64,000 bases of DNA from Paraspadella gotoi (GCA_051294375.1 CM119270.1:2030486-2094485); one strand, 5' to 3'; positions 9,781-21,194 are shown, numbered from the stretch's first letter. Program-made: numbers and translations. Notes: generated by a model not told the origin, from the letters alone.

Positions 9781-10531
9781 TTGAAGAGGTGGTTTTACAG
9801 GGCGCCACACCCGCGCTCGGTATCACTTCGTGGGCGACAGCGAGACAGCATGTTTCATGTAGTCCAGAGCTTTGGATCTGGCAGTAGGGCCATGCCTACA
9901 GGCGGGGTTACCCGGTCCATCCCACTTTCTACATGAACACAACCTCAGGGCTCGAACCAGGAACGCACAGTTGGGATTGCGCTCATTTATGTCCACTGGA
10001 GCCACTGAGGGCGCTGCGAAAGGAAACAGCTTTAATCCATCTGTGTGAAATAGGACCACCAGACAGCGCCCCCAGGACTTCTCGGCATTCATGAGAGTAC
10101 GAAGCAGGGGGATGAAGGCATGGTCTCTCCGCTGAACCTCTCTTCATTCTGGTGGCCTTGCTTTTGAGTTGGCAGCTGGCGTAGCTCAAAACCACATCAA
10201 GGGCAGAGGAGTATTATCATGCCCGGTGTGCGGTGTTCGGGATCACGTCGGGCTCACCATTGAAGAGGCTGGTTTTAACAGGGACCCCACACCCGCCAGC
10301 GGAAACACCTCGTGGCGACAGCGAGACAGCATGTTCATGTAGTCCAGAGCTTTGGATCTGGCAGTAGGGCCCATGCCTACAGGCGGGTTACACCGGTCCA
10401 TCCCACTTTCTCACATGACAACCTCAGGGCTCGACCAGGACGCCACATTGGGATGGTGCATTAGTTCACTTGAGCCACTGAGCGGCGTAAAGAAACAGCT
10501 TTAACCATCTGTGTGTGATAGGACCACCAGA
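9781..10531 (-). mobile_element. R3 repeat, SINE-like, one full and one partial tandem unit
   Basis: Unit 1 is 9781-10261; unit 2 is 10262-10531, starting at the repeated 'ttgaagaggtggttttacag' phrase and stopping abruptly at an AT-rich border. On the minus strand there is a box B match GGTTCGAGCCC (9958 down to 9948) and a box A-like 'tggctccagtggac' about 40 bases upstream (10004-9991). That spacing resembles a tRNA-derived pol III promoter. The 89-codon minus frame (10092-9823) is not intact in unit 2. A SINE is the preferred reading; an unrelated 482 bp satellite is possible. Confidence 0.5.
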
Positions 10532-11040
10532 AATATATTTCAAAACTTAAAGCTTCTATAAATTAGATTTTTTTTCAAAGGAGAAATATTTCATAACATC
10601 CTTATTCTCCACGAGAAGACATTAACTTTATACAAACTACACTAAGCTCTCAAAACTTTAATTCCCATATTGAAATAAAAATGAAGCCAACTGCAAAGTC
10701 AAGGATATTGAAAAAAAAAGAGGGCTGCCTTCAAAAGGCAACTCTTAGTCGCCGAACATCAAACTCACTTTTCAAATCTAAATTTTTTTCCCTTTCGTAA
10801 TTTTTTTTCTGTCCCAGCAAATGTTTTTTTGCGAGAGTCAATGGTGAAATCCAAAGCAAAGTATCTGGAGCAAAACGTTTTGCGTGAATGACTTTCTTTA
10901 AAAAACTGTTTGGCAACCGGGTTTTTTTTATTAAGTTTGGGTGATATTATTTTGGAGAATAGTAATTGAATACGTAAGCGAGATGTTTTAAAAAAATTAA
11001 AATGCTTTAATTAAAGTATGGGGGAAAAATGTTTTTAGAT
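10532..11040. other. AT-rich sequence, nothing recognised
   Basis: No gene or repeat family recognised. Confidence 0.5.
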
Positions 11041-11185
11041 AACATTGCTAACATGTTTTCTGTGAATGTCTAACTGAATTTTATTCAGTGAATGTTTTTT
11101 GCGAATGTTCTTTACAATGTTCTCGTTGATGTGCTCGTTTAATGTCTCAGTGAATGTCTTCCATGAATGTTTCGGTGAAAAAAAA
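11041..11185 (+). repeat. Degenerate GTGAATGTTT/C minisatellite
   Basis: The phrase 'gtgaatgt' or a one-base variant recurs roughly every 12-24 bases (for example near 11061, 11089, 11150, 11164). An old tandem repeat. Confidence 0.55.
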
Positions 11186-11262
11186 AAACTTTTTCCTTTT
11201 GACTCAATCCTCGTTTTCAAGTTTCTGGGAAAAACATTCGAAGGAGGATAAATATGGCATCT

Positions 11263-11280
11263 CTCTCTCTCTCTCTCTCT

Positions 11281-11345
<65 letters not shown>
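11263..11345 (+). repeat. TC microsatellite
   Basis: About 80 bp of nearly perfect (TC)n. Confidence 0.95.
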
Positions 11346-11346
<1 letters not shown>

Positions 11347-11485
11347 TGACTTTCATCTCTCTCTTCTTGAATCTCCGTCTTTGGCAGAGCGAAAAAACCC
11401 TTCAAAGGAAAAAGTCCAGAACGAAAAAAATTCCACGAAGACATTAAATTTTTGACTCCGAAAAATCGAGATAAAGATAAAGATA

Positions 11486-11800
11486 TTTATTAATGAATGA
11501 TGATTTATATTTGGTATAACCAATTACATACTTAAGGGAGTGGTTCTTTTCATACAATTGAAACATTCTTTGAAAATATTATACCACTTCATCGATAAGG
11601 GAAGCCAGGTTGACTGGGAGTGAATAAATAAGACTGCTGAGAGAGTCTTGATTGAAGCTTGCAAATCCTGCTATGTATTATTCTGTGTAAGTGTGATGGA
11701 GGCCTTAAACACCAAAGCCTGTCAAAGTCAGGGACAAGGATAGCTTATTTATTAAATGAATGGATTAATTTTTATACTGCGTTGTTACCAATTTCTATAA
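11486..11800 (-). repeat. R2 repeat: tail fragment plus near full-length copy
   Basis: 11486-11530 is an R2 tail ('tttggtataaccaatta'). 11533-11800 is the most complete reverse copy, with the head 'aagggagtggttcttttc', 'cttcatcgataagggaagcc' and the terminal 'gttaccaatttc'. It is used here to define the ~280 bp unit. Confidence 0.75.
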
Positions 11801-11849
11801 ATATTTTTAGAATTTGTTAGTCGATTTGAAGAAAGAAAAAAAAAAAGGT

Positions 11850-12051
11850 TAGCATCATCTTTTGATTTGAGGTTTTTTCTCCTGTTCTTAACAAATGAGC
11901 AACCAACTATATGCAAGTTATGAGCATTTTTAAACGTAAGAGGACAGAATCGACGAAAGGACATACTGACGAACCGACGATACGAGCCGACCGACGGGAC
12001 CGACAGGAAAAGTGACTCATAGAATTGCCCCACGAGTATTAGCGGTGCAAC
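11850..12051 (+). mobile_element. Family M, 5'-truncated (duplicate of 236-431)
   Basis: Same truncation point and same decayed right terminus as the first copy, so it is one insertion duplicated with its block. Confidence 0.6.
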
Positions 12052-12834
12052 TTAAAGCGGAAAAAATATAGAAATAAATAAAACCGGGAAATGAAATTGA
12101 CATTTGAAGTAGAAAGTCGAAGGCGCGAAGAAAAGTCTGACGGTTCGTAGTGTGCCCAGCTGTGCCGGTGGGGCTGTAGCGAGTCGGGTGTGTCAGGCTG
12201 GGGTTTGTTTGCACTGAGAGGCGCTAAGTCATGGTGCGCCAGGGTTGGAGGGAACCCGTTGGGGGATGATCACCGTCATGGGATGTGCCGATCAAGTGTG
12301 TCCATTCGTAGGTGTGCCTTTGTTGATTTGCTGCCAACGCCAAGTGTGCAACATTCGTTCCGTTCAGCGACGCGAAAGTTGAGACCCAAATTGATTGGTT
12401 TTTAATTCTTCGGATTTTTTTTTCCCGTTCGATTTTTTTTAGAGTGTCGAACGCGACGCGACAAAGATGACGACGAGGAAGACGATGACACTTAGAGAAG
12501 AATAGTGACAATTAAAAAGACGAGCAGAGATGAGACCAAAACAAAAGATGACGACGACGACGACGGACTATGATCAGATTTTGAGTATTTTTTTTTTTTT
12601 TAGTATTTAAGAAGCTTGAGAACCTTACTTCAATCCACCCCAATGGAAAGTATTTACATAGGTAAACAAGTTACAAATAGAATATTTTAAAGGTACAAAA
12701 TTTATGCCAGAAAAACCAGAAAAAAGGAAAAAAGGAAAACAGAAATCGAATTAAAAATTCCGCGAAAGTTAAAAACAAAATAAAAGGACAAAACTGATTT
12801 TCTTTTTTCTTAAACAAGAACGTAATTCAAATGT

Positions 12835-13318
12835 GTTTAGCGCCGGACATGACATGACATGATATATATGAAATATGATCTTGCCATGACTAAAAAAAAC
12901 TTTCTTAGCCCACGACTGCCCCGGAATTACGTTCTTTGTTTTTTTTAATTTTAGGATTTCCTGAAGGCGGCGCTACGTAGTCCCTTAATTTTTTCCCTCT
13001 TAACAATAGGTCATTTGAGCAACCAACTATAGTAGTAAGTTAACAATGGCGACCGGAAGCACGACCGAAGCGACGGCGACGACGATCCGACGAGTTACCT
13101 TGCGAACATCGCCGACCACCGAAGCCGACTACAATCGAGCCCGACGAATCGGTCACGACCGACACGGAAGATCGACCGACCGCCGACCCGCACGCACCGA
13201 TCCGCACGACCGACCGGACCGACCGACCGACCGACGACCGACGACCACCGACCGACGCGACCGACCGACCGACCGACCGACCGACACGAATTGATCCGCG
13301 AGTACTCCTCGGCGCAAC
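12835..13318 (+). mobile_element. Family M, full length (duplicate of 1188-1692)
   Basis: The left end is at 12835 (noisy GTTTAGCGCC), followed by CATGA repeats. The GACC/GACG array spans 13042-13290, and the right end is GAGTACTCCTCGGCGCAAC. The 82-codon frame over the array is Arg/Thr/Pro/Asp low complexity. Confidence 0.65.
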
Positions 13319-14949
13319 TCAAACCAATCAAAGATTTTAAAAAAATCCTGTTTTGGGAAAATATGTTAAAACGATTTTGAGACTCGATAATTATTTATAA
13401 TTAAAAAACATCTTGCGGAGAGGGAAGCGAGACGAAGGACCGTGAGAAAATTGGCGAGTGATATAGGAATGATGTCTTAGAAAAGGTATATATTACTAGA
13501 ATATTATTAAGTCATTTAAATAGTTATTATAACACACATTTGATTAAATCAAAGTGAAACGTTATTATAAGAAACTAAACAAAATTGAAGATGGGGACCT
13601 CTTCTCTGTTTCTGGGTTTTATTCCTCTTGAATTATATTATTAATTTTCAAATTTTTCCTCTTGAATATAGAAAAATAAATATACTTATGTAAAATGATA
13701 TCTGTATAGAAATAAGTAGAGCAGAAATATAAGAAAAGTTTTATTAAAAAAAAAATATGGTTACTGCTTAATGTAAAGAGAAAATCTTCAGGAGATGAAG
13801 TTTCCCATTTGCTATGTCACCTCAATCAGGGGAGAGGAGAAAGTAAGAGAGAGAGGAAGAGAGACGAGAGGAGAGAGAGGAGAGAGATTAGAAGAGAGAG
13901 AGCGGATGGCCTCGTATTCGTTACCCCGTCAAACGTCCCTGTTTTGGGTCTGCTTATTCGAATAAGATTAAAGGTTTTTCGTCGTCTGTCGTCTTATTCT
14001 TTCGTCGCGCTTTTTTTCGTATGAGTTTGTGTCGTCGCGCGTCTTCTCTTCTACTCATCGTTGCGGTTTTTGACCTGCACACTCCCGTGTGATCGTCGTC
14101 TCGCGCTGTCTCGTCACTCGTCGCTTTCCTTCGTCATCTTCGATCGTTCGTGTCGTCTCGTCCCATCGTCGTCCTTTCGATGCTTGCTCGTACGTCGTGT
14201 CTGTCGTGACGTATCGTCTTCACTTCATCGTTTTGTTTCGTCGTTTTTGAACAGCCTTGCCCTCATCTCAACATCCCCGTCGTTCGCGTCGTCGTCTCGT
14301 CGACGTCGTCGTCTCTTTCAATCGGTCGTGCTTGTTTCCTCTTCGTCATCTTCGTCATCGTCCTCTTCGTTGTCGTCTTCCTCGGTCTTCCTCATCGTCG
14401 TCCTCTTCCCTGTATTCGTCAATTTGCTCTTCGTTATTCGTCTTCGTCGTTGTCGTCATCGTCATCTTCTTCCACCTCAATCAATCTTCACCTTTTATAG
14501 ACCAAAACGACGAAAAATTTTTGGAAAAATGAAAAATGAAAAAAACGGGAAGAACAAAAAATCTTCTTTTTCTCATCTTTCCTTTTTTCCCCTTTTTTTC
14601 CTTTCCTCCTTTCCTCCTTTTTCTTTCTTCCTTTTTCTATTTTCTTCCTTTTTTTCTTTTTTCCTTTCCCTTCTTTGTTCCTTTTTCTTTACCCCTCCTT
14701 TTCCTCCCTTTTTCCTCCTTTTTTCTTTTTTCTTTCCTCCTTTCTCCTTTTTTGACTGACCGGGCGAAGAATATTGTCCGGAAAAAAACTTACAAAAAAG
14801 GGACTGAAGACGAAAAAGTCGCCACGGTTAATTTGTTAAATGCAAATTAATTTGGGATAGTTGTATTAATTATATCGAAAACAATGTCACGATATGATTT
14901 GTGAAAATTTCTAGTATACCATTGCAATCGACTTTAATAATACATTTGA

Positions 14950-14962
14950 TGAGAGAAGAGAG

Positions 14963-15023
<61 letters not shown>

Positions 15024-15027
15024 AGAG
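14950..15027 (+). repeat. GA microsatellite
   Basis: (GA)n at the right border of duplication copy 2. Copy 1 has a 25-N gap at the same border. Confidence 0.9.
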
Positions 15028-15794
15028 CATGGAGAGTGTGGTGTGAGCTGTGTTATTAAAATTGAGAAAATTGAATATAAAACTAAAATTCTAAAAGAAC
15101 GTGAAATTAGTTTTTGCTAATTCGCATCATTTCACAAAATAATCAAATAATGGTACAGGCTTCTTTAATTGAAAAAAGTAAATTGATGATTGATTGATTG
15201 ATTGATTGATTGATTTATCGATCGATTTAATGATTGATTAAATGAATGTTTTCGACTCCAATAAATGTTTAATCTTTAATGTTTAATCTCTTGATGAGTG
15301 CACAAACATAAAAAAATAAATCAACCAAGAACGCATGAGAATATTAACTTACTAGTTACTACAACAATAATTATCATTCTTATCATTTTTATCACTATTA
15401 TCACAACAATTACAGGGATATCACCGAAGGTAATGACAACACAAAACAGCTGCAATCGAAAACAAAATCTAATTTTGGTTGAGTTTTTTTCCTCTTTTCT
15501 CGTAGCTTTTAACAATTTCTTTCTTTTTTTTTCTCTTTCATTTTTAATCCGATTATTTCCTCTTCTTGGGATTATTTTACCAAAAACCTTTTTCCCTTTT
15601 TTCGTCACGGCTTGCCGGTTTTCCGTCAGTCTGTCTGTTCATCCATGGCCATTATGTTTAATGAGGTAAGATTATAAAGTAAAATTCGTTACGAAAAAAA
15701 GCACTGTGGTCAATATCGCGCTTTTTTGGACGATCCAATGAGAAACTAGAAAGAATAATCTTTGATTCTTCGCGTATCCAATCAGAAAGAAGCG
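15028..15794. other. AT-rich sequence with TGAT array
   Basis: (TGAT)n at 15185-15235. A 123-codon plus frame at 15298-15669 has Ile/Thr/Phe-rich AT composition and no recognisable domain; I do not call it. Confidence 0.5.
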
Positions 15795-15845
15795 TAGAGG
15801 AGGAGGAAGAGGAGGAGGAGGAGAAGGAGGAAGAAGAGGAAGATA
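15795..15845 (+). repeat. GGA purine tract
   Basis: Short GAGGAGGAAGA tract. Confidence 0.8.
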
Positions 15846-16500
15846 AAAACGAGGAGACTGAGTTAAAAAGTTAAAAAGTTATTGAAGAGAAATTGAAATT
15901 AAATTGTTTGCTAACAACAGGTTTTTATTCAAAATTAAACGGATATGTTTAGACTGTTAACACAAGGTTCAAAAGTTAAAAAAAGCATAAAATAAACAAA
16001 TAATAGATAAGAAAGTCAAGAAAGGAATTAAGTGTTGAAAAAGGAAACTGTAAGTTGCAACTGTTCAGTGCAAAAACCTTTTTTTGGGGGAGTGGGTTGC
16101 TCGATTTTTATTTAATAAAGAATGAGGCTTTGTTTTTCTTTGTTTAGCGATATTTATTTATAAAAAAACCTTTATTATCCTATGATATCGTATCCCATTC
16201 TAACCTCTCTAGCCATTTAGCCGGGGAAATGTTAATTATCAAATAATTGAGATTCATACAAAATATAAAAATGTCAATTATTTATACTTTTTTATCTACT
16301 AGAAGTTGTTGACAAAAAACGACCTAAAAAGTAATTTCTTTAAATAAAAAAAGTATATAATAAATTAATCATAAACTTTGTTTGACGTTATACTTCTCTA
16401 CTTATTTATAACTTCAAATATTTTTCCCTCGCAAGATGGAATTTCCCATTGCGCTGACCGTAACTTGATTCCTCTCTCCTTTCTGCACAAAAAAGACCAC
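15846..16500. other. AT-rich sequence, nothing recognised
   Basis: No gene, RNA or repeat family recognised. Confidence 0.5.
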
Positions 16501-17640
16501 AATGTTTACTTTCTTTTTTCTTTTCTCTTCTTTNNNNNNNNNNNNNNNNNNNNNNNNNTTTTTTCCCCTCTTTTCTTTTCTTTTCTTCTTTTCTTTTCTT
16601 TTCTTTTTATTTTCTTTCATTTTCTTTTTCTTTTTCTCTTCTCTTTATTTTCTTTTATTTCTTTTTTTCTTTTCTCTTTTCTTCTTTCTTTTCATTTTCT
16701 TTCTTTTCTTTTTTCTTTTCTTTTTTTTTTTTTCTCTTTTCTTTTCTTTTCTTTTCTTGTTCTTTCTTTTCTTTTCTTTTATTTCTTTTCTTTTCTTTTC
16801 TTTTCTTTCTTTTCTTTTCTTTCTTTTTTTTCTCTTTTCTTTTCTTTCTTTCTTTTCTTTTCTTCGTTTCTTGTCTTTTCTTTTCTTTTCTTTTGCTTTT
16901 CGTTCTTTTCTTTTCTTTTCTTCTCTTTCTTTGCTTTTCTTTCTTTTCTTTTCTTTCTTTTCTTTTCTTTCTTTTTCTTTTCGTTATCTTTTCTTTTCTT
17001 TCTTTTCTTTCGTTTTGTTTCTTTTCGTTTCTTTCTTTCTTTTCTTTCTTCTTCTTCTTGCTTTCTTTCTTTCTTTTTCTTTCTTTCTTTCCTTTTCTTT
17101 GCTTTTCTTTTTCTTCTTTTCTTTTCTTTCTTTCTTTTCTTTCTTTGCCATTTCTTTTCTTTTTCTTTTCTTTTCCTTTTCTTTCTTTGCTTTTCCTTTT
17201 CTTTCTTTTTTTCTTTTGTCTTTTCCTTTCTTTGCTTTCTTTTTCTTTTCTTTCTTTTCTTTTCTTTGCTTTTCTTTTTTTCTTTTCTTTTCTTTTTTCT
17301 CAATCTATCTTCCTTTTTCATTTTACTTTCCTTCTTTTTCTTTCTTTTCTCTTTTATCTACTTCTCTATATTCACCAACCATTGTCTCATTTCCTCCTTC
17401 ATTCTTTTTTTTCTTCTTTTCTTCTTTTCTTTTCTTTCTTTTCTTTTCTTTTCCTATCTTTTCTCTCCTCTTTATCACCAGTCATTTGTCTTATTTCCTC
17501 CTCATTCTCTTTTGTTGTCTTTCTTTTCTTTTCTTTTTCTTTTTCTTTTCTTCCTTTCTTTCTTATCTTTTCTTTCTTTTCTTCACTTTCTCTCCTCTCT
17601 ATTCCCACCATCCAGTCTATTTCCTTCTTTTCATCTTCCC
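16501..17640 (+). repeat. TTTTC array longer than 1 kb, with a 25-N gap
   Basis: TTTTC/TTTC units with scattered G and A. The gap at 16534-16558 is a placeholder. Poly-Phe/Ser frames of 296-445 codons and Lys/Glu frames on the minus strand are spurious. From 17355 on, a 'tctcctctntattcaccagtc' phrase is embedded at intervals, giving a higher-order repeat. Confidence 0.95.
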
Positions 17641-18270
17641 CTCAATCATTTTCCTCTTCGATTCTCTTCCGTTCTTTTCATATTATTCTTTTCTGTCGGA
17701 ATTTCTTGGCATTGAGATTTATATCACAGATCCTTTTGTCTTTGATATTATATGGACTAAGTTTCTATCTATTATCTTCCTGAAATTGGTACAACCGTAT
17801 TAAGTTATCCATTCGGCTACAATAATATTTCTATCATCTCTCTCTGTTCTTTTCTTTTCTTTTCTTTTCTTTTCTTTTCCTATCTTTTCTCTCCTCTTTA
17901 TTCACCAGTCATTGTCTTATTTCCTCCTTCATTCTCTTTTGTTTTTTTTGTTTTTCTTTCTTTTCTTTTCTTTTCTTTTCTTTTCTTTCCTTTTCTTTTC
18001 TTATCTTTTTTTCTTTTCTTCACTTTTCTCTCCTCTCTATTCACCAGCCATTGTCTCATTTCCTCTTTTCTCTTCCCCTCAATCATTTTATTTCCTCTTC
18101 GATTCTCTTCCGTTTCTTTTCATATTATTTTTTCTGACGGAATTTCTTTGCATTGAGATTTTATCACAGATCCTTTTGTCTTTGATATATATGGACTAAG
18201 TATTCTATCTATTATCTTTCCTGAAATTGGTACAACCGATATTAAGTTATCCATTCGTACAATAAATATT
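17449..18270 (+). repeat. Tandem pair of ~433 bp units in the TTTTC array
   Basis: 17449-17830 and 17880-18270 share 'cttcgattctcttccg', 'cattgagat', 'cacagatccttttgtctttg', 'atggactaag' and the start of an R2 copy. Each unit therefore carries TTTTC repeat, a unique ~150 bp segment and an R2 head. The first R2 head is cut after ~65 bp. Confidence 0.75.
17780..17848 (+). repeat. R2 repeat head fragment
   Basis: Starts 'cctgaaattggtacaacc' and is truncated at a TC/TTTTC tract. Confidence 0.7.
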
Positions 18271-18435
18271 CTATCTTGCCTTTCAACTTTGGACAGGCTA
18301 TGATGGGTTGAGTCCTCATTACTTTTTACAAGATTTCAAGCTTCAGATTTCAAACTTTCAATCGTAACTCTCTCAAAGACTAATTCATTAACTCTCAGAG
18401 CACCTGGAATCCCTATCAATAAATAAATAAATATT
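18217..18435 (+). repeat. R2 repeat, near full length
   Basis: 'gaaattggtacaaccgat', 'ctttggacaggct', 'gggttgagtcctca', 'ctctcaaagac' and 'cctatcaat' occur in order, as in 24456-24675. Confidence 0.75.
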
Positions 18436-18496
18436 TTACCTCAAATTTTCCCTCTTATTTTACTCATTCGTTATTTCGACTCTCCTGTTGGCCTAT

Positions 18497-18565
18497 ATGA
18501 AATTGGTAAAACCAATAAAAAAATTATCTATTCATTTAATAATAAGCTATCTTGCCCCTGACTTT
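18497..18565 (+). repeat. R2 repeat head fragment
   Basis: 'tatgaaattggtaaaacc' through 'aagctatcttgcccctgac', running toward a TC tract and the gap. Confidence 0.7.
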
Positions 18566-18616
18566 TTTCTCCTGATTTTCTTCTGATTTTCATCAATTTA
18601 ATTTAATCTCTCTCTC

Positions 18617-19205
18617 NNNNNNNNNNNNNNNNNNNNNNNNNNNNNNNNNNNNNNNNNNNNNNNNNNNNNNNNNNNNNNNNNNNNNNNNNNNNNNNNNNNN
18701 NNNNNNNNNNNNNNNNNNNNNNNNNNNNNNNNNNNNNNNNNNNNNNNNNNNNNNNNNNNNNNNNNNNNNNNNNNNNNNNNNNNNNNNNNNNNNNNNNNNN
18801 NNNNNNNNNNNNNNNNNNNNNNNNNNNNNNNNNNNNNNNNNNNNNNNNNNNNNNNNNNNNNNNNNNNNNNNNNNNNNNNNNNNNNNNNNNNNNNNNNNNN
18901 NNNNNNNNNNNNNNNNNNNNNNNNNNNNNNNNNNNNNNNNNNNNNNNNNNNNNNNNNNNNNNNNNNNNNNNNNNNNNNNNNNNNNNNNNNNNNNNNNNNN
19001 NNNNNNNNNNNNNNNNNNNNNNNNNNNNNNNNNNNNNNNNNNNNNNNNNNNNNNNNNNNNNNNNNNNNNNNNNNNNNNNNNNNNNNNNNNNNNNNNNNNN
19101 NNNNNNNNNNNNNNNNNNNNNNNNNNNNNNNNNNNNNNNNNNNNNNNNNNNNNNNNNNNNNNNNNNNNNNNNNNNNNNNNNNNNNNNNNNNNNNNNNNNN
19201 NNNNN
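18617..19205. other. Assembly gap (589 N)
   Basis: Left edge is a TC microsatellite. Contents unknown. Confidence 0.95.
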
Positions 19206-19359
19206 TTACCTCAACTTAACTCAGCCAACCAAAACCAACGTCAGGCTTTCTGTCAATGGTAAGGCGCGCTGATTTGGTGAAAACTTACCTTTTTCACGAC
19301 GGGAAAAACTAAACTAACTTAAAAAAAGGTCATGCATATTATCTTTACGTCGTTCCAAT

Positions 19360-19398
<39 letters not shown>

Positions 19399-19689
19399 TT
19401 ATCATCATCGTAAAACTTGAAAGTTTATGAAGATTAAAGTTTGAAGATTCTTGATTTTCTTGAAATTCATGTCGAAGGGACTCATTATATACATAAATGT
19501 GTTTTATTTCTTAACAACAAATTGAATGTTTCACAATTCAAAACAGTGCAAATAATTAATTAACAGAACAGAGGAAAAAAGCAGCAGACGAAATTATCAG
19601 AATATTGTTTCTATTTCTATGATGGAAGAAAGCAAATAATTAAAATTCCGCGATCTACTATAAATTGTTTTGTAAATGTCATTGTATCG
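19206..19689. repeat. AT-rich sequence with TCA array
   Basis: (TCA)n at 19360-19410. Otherwise nothing recognised. Confidence 0.6.
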
Positions 19690-19763
19690 TCTATTCAAAG
19701 TCTGGAAAGAGATAACTCATTTATTAAATGAAGAGTTAATGTTTATATTGGTTGTACCAACTT
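19690..19763 (-). repeat. R2 repeat tail fragment
   Basis: 'tttattaaatgaagagttaa' and 'tattggttgtaccaac' match the R2 end. Confidence 0.65.
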
Positions 19764-19985
19764 TCGTTTAGCTTTTTCCTTTGAAACTGCTTTGAAGCTC
19801 TTGACCAACAAGCCACCACGAGCAGCCACAAGCGACCACAAGCCGCCACTCCCCCCCACACCCACTTTCCCAACTCACCCGACGTCGGCCTTCCGCCGTC
19901 GACCTTACCCAAACTTTCTTTGCCCATTTTAACTCTTTCGTCAGTGGCTCCGACTTTTGGGTTAATGACGAAGAAACTCTTAAAG
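19764..19985. other. C/A-rich sequence, nothing recognised
   Basis: 19820-19880 holds CCACAAGC-type repeats. No gene. Confidence 0.4.
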
Positions 19986-20145
19986 NNNNNNNNNNNNNNN
20001 NNNNNNNNNNNNNNNNNNNNNNNNNNNNNNNNNNNNNNNNNNNNNNNNNNNNNNNNNNNNNNNNNNNNNNNNNNNNNNNNNNNNNNNNNNNNNNNNNNNN
20101 NNNNNNNNNNNNNNNNNNNNNNNNNNNNNNNNNNNNNNNNNNNNN
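19986..20145. other. Assembly gap (160 N)
   Basis: Right edge enters a GA tract. Confidence 0.95.
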
Positions 20146-20465
20146 TAGGGTGAGAGAGAAGGACAGAGAGAGAGATAGAGGGTAACTTTATTTATTTTTA
20201 ACCCATTTTTTAGACGCTTAAAAAGGTTTGTATCAAAACAAAATTAATTATAATAAGAAACATACACGTTCAAACAAATACCGCAAAAGCACGATATTGT
20301 CAACTAATTTAGTTTTTCTTTCATCTTTCTTTTTTGCCATCAACTCTACCAGGTAAGAAATGGTGTGAAATTGGTTTTCTATGTGAAATATTTCTTTTTT
20401 TTTCTTTTTTACTCTTCACCACCTCTGTAGTCACATTCATTCTCCGGGCACTCTCTCTCTCTCTC
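20146..20465. other. AT-rich sequence, nothing recognised
   Basis: Flanked by GA (left) and TC (right) tracts next to gaps. Confidence 0.5.
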
Positions 20466-20769
20466 NNNNNNNNNNNNNNNNNNNNNNNNNNNNNNNNNNN
20501 NNNNNNNNNNNNNNNNNNNNNNNNNNNNNNNNNNNNNNNNNNNNNNNNNNNNNNNNNNNNNNNNNNNNNNNNNNNNNNNNNNNNNNNNNNNNNNNNNNNN
20601 NNNNNNNNNNNNNNNNNNNNNNNNNNNNNNNNNNNNNNNNNNNNNNNNNNNNNNNNNNNNNNNNNNNNNNNNNNNNNNNNNNNNNNNNNNNNNNNNNNNN
20701 NNNNNNNNNNNNNNNNNNNNNNNNNNNNNNNNNNNNNNNNNNNNNNNNNNNNNNNNNNNNNNNNNNNNN
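20466..20769. other. Assembly gap (304 N)
   Basis: Left edge is (CT)n. Confidence 0.95.
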
Positions 20770-21016
20770 TCTAAAATTTAAATAAAATCGTACGCAACGA
20801 ATTCGTTTTTAATACGATTATTTATATTAAGAGAAAGAATATTGATTAAAAACTAATAAACTGTTTTAATTCGCGCGAAATCAAATTGAATGAAAAGATT
20901 AACTCAATTAATCCACCAAATAAACCACGAATTATTTTTTAGAGTCTGCGTCCTGAATTTATTTCCCTCATTCTGTCTTTTCCCAAAATAGTAGGCAGCT
21001 TTCTCGAAAAGAAAGA
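20770..21016. other. AT-rich sequence, nothing recognised
   Basis: Short unique island between gaps. Confidence 0.5.
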
Positions 21017-21194
21017 NNNNNNNNNNNNNNNNNNNNNNNNNNNNNNNNNNNNNNNNNNNNNNNNNNNNNNNNNNNNNNNNNNNNNNNNNNNNNNNNNNNN
21101 NNNNNNNNNNNNNNNNNNNNNNNNNNNNNNNNNNNNNNNNNNNNNNNNNNNNNNNNNNNNNNNNNNNNNNNNNNNNNNNNNNNNNNNNNNNNNN
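21017..21194. other. Assembly gap (178 N)
   Basis: Right edge is (GA)n. Confidence 0.95.

Larger units (their letters stand above)
11608..14946 (+). repeat. Large direct duplication, copy 2 of ~3.3 kb block
   Basis: Same order of elements as 1-3190. It has frequent single-base insertions and deletions, including inside otherwise unique sequence (for example 12135-12400), and it fills the 229-N gap of copy 1 with a GACC array. The error style looks like uncorrected long reads. Confidence 0.85.

Noticed and set aside
9945-10010. Functional tRNA gene
   Set aside because: Box A/B-like motifs are present but there is no cloverleaf I can fold, and the unit is part of a longer repeat.
9823-10092. 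89-codon minus frame in R3 as a transposon protein
   Set aside because: The second R3 unit has frame-breaking differences and no transposase or reverse transcriptase motif is visible.
16378-17803. Open frames of 296-445 codons
   Set aside because: They are Phe/Ser/Leu readings of the TTTTC array and span a placeholder gap.
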